From assembly GCF_038725785.1 (NCBI RefSeq), contig NZ_CP109796.1, positions 7,254,501-7,318,500 of the forward strand: a DNA stretch of 64,000 nt, read 5' to 3'. Shown piece by piece: positions 43,225-52,200 of this stretch (positions within the stretch are counted from its first letter, which is position 1; each line of letters begins with the position of its first letter). The translations under genes were made by a program, and so were the position numbers. The notes beneath the pieces are model-generated. The model had not been told where the DNA came from, did no database searches, and was given only the letters and a program-made list of their open reading frames with translations. Source of the stretch: Termitidicoccus mucosus (GTDB lineage: Bacteria; Verrucomicrobiota; Verrucomicrobiia; Opitutales; Opitutaceae).

Positions 43225-46200
43225 ATGAAAATCGCGCCCCTTCTGCATCACTGGTCTCCGGTGTCACTTGCCTTGCTGTTTTTCGCCGCCCTCGCGCCCG
43301 CCGCTCGCGCGGAAACGGTCAACGCCCAAGTCACGGCCGACTTCAACGGCTATCTCTCAAACGCCGTCCTCTCCGCGGACAACAACCCCGCCCAGCTCCA
43401 TGGCCTCGACACCGGCCTTGTCGTCACCAGTGGCACCAAGGACTGGCTCGGCGGCACCGGCGCTCCGCATACCTACGCCGGCACCTTGGCGTCCGGTCTC
43501 TCACCGGACTACGCCATCACCCAGTCCGCGGCCATCCCCGCCAATGTCTTCCGCGTTTACGCCCCCCGCTCCGCTGGCAACGCCCCACGCCAGACTTACC
43601 GCAACTTCATCGCGCCCATGACCGGCGCCATCTGGGGCAGTTTCCTGCTTCAGCAAAGCAAAACCGAAAGCGAGGACTACTCCGGCACGGACGTCTTCCA
43701 AACCACCGGACTCACCTTCAACGCCGTCACCATCAACCCCGACGATACCTCCACCGCCAACCGCCGCCGCATCTATGCCATCGGCCCCGATCTCGTCCTC
43801 GGCGGCACCAGTGCCACCGGTGCCGACGCCGTCACCGTCCCCGGTGTCTTCACCGCCGGCCAGACCGCCCTCGTCCTCTTCCGCCACGATACCGCCACCA
43901 AGCGCACCGACCTCTGGGTTGACCCCGCCTCCCTGCCCGCCGACCCCGCGTTGCTCCTCTCCGGCACCGGTGCAGCCTACTCCGGCACGCTCGACCTCCT
44001 CGGCACCGGCACCCTCGCCACCATCGGCCTCGGCGGAAACTACTACGTGGATGTCTCCGCCGGCAACGCCCGCAGCGGCGACCTCGACGCCCTCCGCTTC
44101 GACGCTTCCGCCCACGCCTACTACGCCGTCGCCGGCCTGCCGACTCCGCCCGATTTTCCCCGCGCCCCTGTCATCGCCGACTTCAACGACACTGCCGTCG
44201 GTCAGCTCGGCAGCAGTTCCTCCACCACCAACGACAACAAAGGCATCGGCTTCTCCAATGCCAAATGGGACGGCGGCAGCAATGACACCACTCCCGCCTT
44301 CTCCTCGGTCGTCGCTACCGGCGCCGAGGACCTCGTCGCCCCTGCCTACACCCGCCACGCCATCGTGCAATCCGGCCCCCCGCGTTGCGTCTGGGGCAAC
44401 CACGGCACCGTTCCCGGCGTCATTCGCGGCGCTTGGCGCACCCTCACCGCCCCGCTCTCCGGCGAAGTATGGGGCAGCTTCCTCGTCCAAAACGGCAAAT
44501 CCGAGCACAGCACCGGCCTCTACTTCAACCATGCCACCGGCGGCAGCGGCGCTCCCTCCAACCGCTCCATCGCCGCCGTCGGTACCGCCCTCGTCATCCG
44601 CAACTACAGCAACGTTGAAGTCGCCAACATCCCCAATGTCTTTACCCTCGGCGAAACCGCCCTCGTCCTCTTCCGCCTCAACACCGCCACCCAGCAACTC
44701 ACCGTCTGGGTCAACCCGGTCCTCCCTGACAACGTCGTCGCCCTTGCCGACCTCACCCCGACCTGCGATATCAGCACCTCATTCACCGGTGCCGGCACCC
44801 CCGTAGAGCGTGTCGGTGTCATGATCACTGGTGGCCAGACCTCGCTCGCCGCTTCCGCCGGCAAACTTGACGCCCTCTACCTTGCCTCCGGCGATACCGG
44901 CTATTACGCCGTCACCGGCCTCGTCGCGAAACCACACATCCTCGCGCAACCGCAGTCGCAGACGCTCACTACTGGCGGAACCGCGACCTTCACCGTCAGT
45001 GCGACCAGCCAATGGCCGCTGTTGTATCAATGGACGCACGGCGGCACGGCCATCATCTCGGCCACCACCGGCACATTGACCATCCCCGATGTCCAGTCCG
45101 GGGATGCCGGGGCTTATCAGGTAATCGTGTCTCACGATGACGGTATCGGCTCGACGACGTCCGCCGTGGCGGCCCTGACCGTCGGCACACCCGAGCCGTT
45201 GGTGATCAACAGCGGACCGGATCTGTCACCGGCCGGGACGGTGGGGGCGGGCATGGCGGTTTCGATGGTGATCTCGGCCTCTGGCAACGAGCCGCTCACC
45301 TATCAATGGCTGAAGGGTGGCACAGCCATCACCAGTGCGACTTCGGCCACCTATGCCATTGCTTCCGTGACGGTCGCCGATGCGGGCGCTTACTCCGTCG
45401 TAGTGGACGATCCGGTCAACGACCCGCTCACCAGCGGTACTGTCACGCTCACCGTCGTCGGCCCGCCGCAGATCCTCACGCAACCCTCGGGCACGTCGGT
45501 CATCAAAGGCTCTCCCGCCGCGTTCACCGTGTCGGCCACCTGCGCCACCGGTCCGATCGGCTACCAATGGTTCCACAGCGGCACGGAGATTCTTGGAGCG
45601 ACAGGAGTTTCCTATACTATTCAAAACGCAGACACGACCGACGCCGGCGGCTACGCGGTCAAAGTATCCAACGCGGATGCCCCCGCATACTATGTGATGT
45701 CCTCGACGGCCACGCTCACGGTGAGTCTGGTGGACATCGTGGATGCGCCGGTGATCGCGGATTTTAATGACTGCGCGGTCGGAAGTCTCAATGGAGCGTC
45801 CAACAATGGCAAAGGCGTCGGTTTCTCGGAGGAGCGGTGGAACAGCGGCAGCGGGGTCATTCAGGTGGTGGCGGAGGACTTGACCGCGCCTGCCTCCACA
45901 CGCTACGGCATCGTCCAGCCGACCGCCGCGCCCTTCGCGCCACGCGGTTTATGGCAAAACTACGCCAACGGCTCCCGCCAGCAAACCCGCTTGCTCGCCA
46001 GTCCGCTCTCTGGCGCAGTATGGGGCAGTTTCCTCGTCCGCAACCTCAACCAAAACCAAATCGCCGGTTTGACCTTCAACGTTGATGGCACACTGGCCGA
46101 CGGCAGCGAGACAAGCGCAACGCGCTGGCTCTACGCCAAGGGCACATCCTTGGTCGTGCGTTCCCACAGCGGTGCAGTGGTGGTCAACGAGGCGGATGTC

Positions 46201-49200
46201 TTCACCCTCGGCCAGACTGCGCTGGTGCTGTTTTCCTATGACACGGCGGCGCAGCGTCTCAAGGTGTGGGTCAACCCCGTGCTCACGGATACGGCGGAGG
46301 GCATGGCGGCCACCTCATCCACGTTTGCCTATGACAGCGGGGGGACGCCGCTCGACCTCTTCGGTGCCACCGGCCAGCTTTCGAAAATCGGCGTGGTGTT
46401 TGCGTCTTACACCACAACCGTCGCAAATGCAAACCGGCTCGACTCTCTCCGTCTCGCCTCCGGCGCCGACGGCTACTACCGCGTCACCGGCATTTCTATC
46501 CCCCCGGTCATCCTCACTCAGCCCGTGACGCAGATCAAGGACGTGGGCGAGCCTGCGACCTTCACGGTGTCCGCCACCGGCCTCGGGGCGCTCGCCTATC
46601 AATGGCTGCACAGCGGCACCGCCATCCCCACGGGCACGGCGGCCACGCTCACCATTCCCGCCACGGTGCGCGAGGACCGGGGTTGGTATGAGGTCGTCGT
46701 CTCCCATGCGGCCGGCGCCGGCGCTGCGATCTCCGATCCAGCCGCGTTGATTTTCCGGGATGAGGCGGTGCCGCTTGCGGTCACCTCGCTTCAGCTCATC
46801 CCCTCCTCGACCGTGCACACCGGCACGGCCGTTTCCATGATCGTCTCCGCCACCGGCACCGAGCCCATCACCTATCAATGGTTGAAGAGCGGTTCGGACA
46901 TCACCGGCGCGACCTCGGACACCTACGCCATTGATCCCGTGGCGCCTGCCGACAGCGGCGAATACTCCGTGCGGATCAACGACCTCGCCGGCGTCCCGCT
47001 TGTCTCCGACACGCTCACGCTCGCCGTGCTGGGCCCGCCGGTCATCCTGACCCAGCCCGTCAGCCAGACCGTGGTGGGCAGCGGCAGCGCGAGCTTCTCC
47101 GTGTCGGCCACCAGTGTCAGCCCGATCACGTATCAATGGTCCCGCGACGGCTTGGTCATTCCCGGTGCGGCCGCTGCGACCTACGATCTCCCGCATGTCC
47201 AGATGAACGATGCCGGCGGGTATTCCGTGAAAGTGACCAACGCGGATTACCCCGACCAGTATTTCACGCTTTCGTCCACCGCGACGCTTACGGTAATTCC
47301 CACGGACAAGGTTGCCGCACCGGTGGTGGCCGACTTCAACGACTACCTCGTCGGCGACCTCAACGGCACCGCGAACAATGGCAAGGGCATCGGCTTCGGA
47401 GAGGAGCGGTGGAGCAGCGGCAGTGCGGCTGTGAAGGTGGCGGAGGGCGACTTGGCCGCGCCCGCTTCCACGCGCTATGGCATCACCCAGCCGGTCGATG
47501 CGCCCTTTGCTCCGCGCAGCCTGTGGTTGAACTATGCCGCTGGCCCCCGTCAGCAGATCCGCGCGCTTGCCAGCCCGCTCTCCGGCGCGGTCTGGGGCAG
47601 TTTTCTCGTCAAAAACCTCAACGAAAACCAATTCGCCGGACTGACTTTCAACGTCGCCGGCTCCTTGGGAGACAGCAGTGAGACGACCGCGGCATGCTGG
47701 CTCTATGCCCGGGGCGCGTCGCTCGTCGTGCGCGCCAGCGACCAATCCGAGTCGGTCGTGCCCAAGGTCTTCACCCTCGGCGAAACCGCGTTGGTTTTGT
47801 TCTCCTACGACACTGCGGCAAAGAAGCTAAACGTCTGGGTGAACCCTGTGATCGCGGGTAGTGCAGAGGCGTTCGCATCCGTCGCGCCCACCTTCACCAG
47901 CGGGTCCACGCCGCTCGATCTCTTCGGCTCCAGCGACCGGCTCTCGACCATCGGTGTCGTGCTCAAGTCCGGCGTCACTGACGCCGCGACCGCAAACCGG
48001 CTGGATTCGCTTCGCCTGAGCTCGGGCGAGAGCGGTTATTACCATGTCACCGGCTTGTCGGTGCCGCCGGTCATCGTCACCCAGCCCGATGCCAAGACCG
48101 TTGTGCCCCGGAACGAGTCCGCGACGCTCACGGTCTCCGCCACGGGCGTGGTTCCGCTTCTGTATCAATGGACGCTCTGGGACGTCCCCATCGCTGGCGC
48201 GACCGGGGCCAGCCTGACCATCCCCCACGTCCAGGCCGAGAATCAGGGCAAATACCGTGTCATCGTGAGCAATGACGGCGGCTCCGGCTCGGTGACTTCC
48301 GACCTCGCGGTGGTGTTGGTCAAGGAGGACCTTATCACGCTCGCCATCACCGGTCAGCCGGCGTTGGCCGAGTTTGGCGGCGGCATCGTGCCGCCCTACC
48401 TGCCCGACGGTGCGCCGCTCGTGCTTTCTGTCGAGGCGACGGGCACGCCGCCGCTCGAATACCAATGGCGCAAGAACGGCGTCGCCATCACCAGCGCGAC
48501 GACCAGCGCGTTTTCGATTCCCGTGGCGAGGGTCGCGGACAGCGGCGACTACGATGTCGAGATCGTCGACCTTGCGCGGGAGCGAGTCACGTCGAATCCC
48601 GTCCCGCTTCGCGTCCAGATACCGCCGTCGATCATCACCCAGCCGCAAAATGCCGTGAGCTATGTGGGCGGGCCGGTGAGCTTCATGGTCGAGGCGGAGG
48701 GAACCGATATCACCTATCAATGGAAACGCAACGGCACCGACATCGCAGGCGCCGTCAGCGCGACACTGTCATTGACCAATCTCACCGCGGCCGACGACGG
48801 TGCCGCCTACACCGTGGTGGTGGCCAACGGCGTCGGCTCCGTCGAGTCTGCTCCCGCCACGCTCACGCTCGAGGGTGCGACGAAACCCGATCTTGCCGGT
48901 TCGGTCTCATCCGCCGCCGATGCCACCGTGGCAAACGGGACGCAGGCTGGCGCCAACCTCGACGGCACCGGCCTGGCCGTTTCCGCCTTCGGGGCGACGG
49001 ACGGCGCACGCAAGAGTTATCTGTCGTTTGACCTGCCGCTGGCCGTGGAGTCCGTTGACGCGACCGATGCATCCCTTGCGCTGACACTTGGCGGCGATCC
49101 TTTCGTGAACGGCGGCACGGGGGCGACGCACCCCAGGAATCCCGTGCGTCTCCGTCTGCACGGCGTCATCAACAACGCCGACACCTGGGCTGAAAACACC

Positions 49201-52200
49201 GTCACCTGGGACACCGCTCCCGTCCGCGCAAACTCCGCCACCGCTCCCGGTGCGGGCACGGTGCCGCTTGCCGAGGTCACCGTCGATGTGGCGACCCGCC
49301 TCGCAGGAGACACGGTCACCTTCGGCGACCCGCGCATCGCGCAATTCCTCAACTGGGCCGCCGGCCGCCGCGGCGATCTCTATGGAAACGGCACGGCCAG
49401 CGACACGGATCACAAAGTGACTTTTGTCATCACCTCCATCGACGAGGGGACGGACTTCGCGGGCGTGCGGTTTGCCGACAAGGAGGCCGGTCCCGCCTCC
49501 GCGCCGGCGCTCGCCTTCGACACCACCGGAACCGCGTCCGCGGCTCCCGCCGCGCTTGAAAACGAACGCTACACCGTCACGCTCGCCGCCGACCTTGGCA
49601 TCGATGTCACGGACAAGACCACCGGCGCCACCGCGCATTTCGCCGCGTCGTTTGAGGTGCTATATAATACCGCCGATCCCTCGCTCAGCTACGCGACCAC
49701 GGGCGTCGCCCCGGAAATCACGCTGCCGACTTGGAAGACCGATATGCCCGAATTGGCAACCGCACCGGGCGACCGCGCGCATGATTATGGCGCGGCGCGC
49801 GGCACGCGTGTGCCGCTGCTGCCCGCCCATGCCGTCATCAGCGACGGGCAAATCACCTGGCGTTTCGCCCCGTCCGATGCGGCCATCGCCGGATTCCGTG
49901 CCGCGCTGGAACTGCCCACCGGTGCGGCCGCGCCGCGCCTCCGCTGGACCCTCGCGCCCGGCAGCGAGCGTTACTATGCGGTGTCGTTCACCGGACTGCC
50001 CGAGGTGCCCAACGAGGAAATCGACGCTTTCTACATGCCCGGCGTCTGGGATGGGCGTCGCTTCCCCGCCAAACAATATGTCATCGACGAAATCCGCGCC
50101 ACCACGCCGGCTGTCCTGCGGAAAATAATCGACCAGACGGTTGTAGCCGGAGCGGCGGTGGACCCGTTTGAAATCCCCGTCCGCGTCTCCAACAAGGCCA
50201 ACACCCTCTTCGGCCTTTATACCACCGACCTCACCGCGACCCAAAACCTCCCGGCGATTGCCGCGCCGCTCTACGGTGGCTTGGGCTCGCGCACGGATGG
50301 CACGCTGTCCTTCTCCGTGCGTCTCGTTGTCAACGGCGGCACGCTCGACGCGACCATCCGCGATGTCGTCACCGGCGTCTACGGCTTCCACGACTATCGC
50401 CAAAACCTCGCGGGCGGCTCGCTCAACACCGCCATCGACAACCTGGTCGATTTCCTCCTCACCGAGGACGTCGACCCGGTGGACGGCGTCGCCAAGGGCT
50501 ACAGCTACTGGCGTCCCAACGAAAAGGCCAACGAGTATGTGAACGACAACCCCGACACCGTGCGCTTCCAGTCCGCCGCCACCGCGCTCGGCCTCGCCAT
50601 GGTGCGCGACGATGTGGTGTATTACGAAAAACGCGCCCTGCCTTCGATCGAGTATTTTGTCTCCCGTCCGAAGGATTCCATGGTGTTCACCGGCACCGGT
50701 GTCGGCGAGCCGCTGGGCGGCCCGCTGTCCTCCTACTACGCCACCGATTACTTCACCCTCGCCGCCCTCACTGGCGGGCGCACCAGCGCCTACGCGACCT
50801 TGGCGGACCAAGCGTGGATGACAGCCACTGCCAGTGACAGCACTATCGGCGGCAAAACCCTCCTCGGCACCATTGACGCTGGCGCCACGCTCACCCGTGA
50901 GCAAGTCCTCGGCGATGTCGCGCACGGCGGCGGCTGGTCCTTCAAGCTCTGGCACTCCCTCATCGCCGGCTACAAGGCCACCGGCAAGGCCGAATACCTC
51001 GACGACGCCAAAATCCTCGCCGCCGCCTATATCAAATACCGCTACACCGAAGGCCCGGCCTCCGACTTCGTCGATGTGGCCAACTCCTTCTGGAACCAGA
51101 TCGGCGGGCGCTGGGAGTCCTTGCTGGAAATGTCCGAGTTGACCGGCGACGTCACTTACGCAGAGCATGCGGCCAAGGCGATGGATGAATTTATCCGTCA
51201 CATCCAGTTCGCCCCGGCACTGAACGATCTCACGGTCGATGGCTTGAGCACGGCTACTCCGGCGATCAAGTCCTCGTTGGTGTCCGAGGTCGGTCTCGCC
51301 GCCGAGGCATCCGCCTCGTCCGTCAGCCACCGGGGCATCTTCATGAGCGCTTACGCGGCGCCGTCGCTGATGCGCGTGGCGGGGCTGACCACCGATTCCT
51401 TCTATGCCGCCGTGGGCCGCTCCGGAATCATCGGGCGCTGGCTCAATTATCCCGGCTATACGATACGCGATCATTATTACGCCGACCTGCTCCGCGCCGA
51501 TTATCCGCTGCGTTGGTATTCCGAATATTTGAACACCGCGCACATGAACCATCCGGCCATGCTGGCGCCGATCGCCATCGACTTCCTCATGGCGGACGCC
51601 GAATACAAGTCGCTCGGCGCGGTCAAGTTCCCGTATCAGTTCAGCGATTCGAAAGCATATTTCCGCGGGCGTGTGTTTGGCGGTGCGCCGGGACAATTTT
51701 ATGGCGAAAACGGCGTCTGGCCGTGGCTGCCGCGCGGTCTCGTCACGCTCTCCGGAGAAAATGCCGTGCAACTCAACTACGTCGCCGGACACGGCAACGG
51801 CCGCCTCTATCTCACGTTCTCCAACCAGACCACGACCGAGGTGACCGCCACCGTCACCGTGCGCGCCGACAAGGTGCAACTCACGCCGGGCGGGCGCATG
51901 CGGGTCTGGCGCGACAATGTGCAGCAGAATTACGGCGCCTTCACGAATGGCGCCACCACCGTCACCGTCTCGCCAGGCGGCTTCACCGCCGTCGCCATCG
52001 ACAATGCCACGCCTGTGCTCGGATTGCAGGCGGATTACCAGAACGGACATGGCGGCGCCTTGCCGGCGGAAAGCTTCAGCCAGCGCAACGATCCCCAGAT
52101 CGGGCAAGTGACGGGCGTGGTGCTCTCGCTCTCCCCGACTCGCCAGAGCGCGTATGTTTACGCTTCCGCCGGCACGGCCACGCTCCAGTCTGCGACGTTG

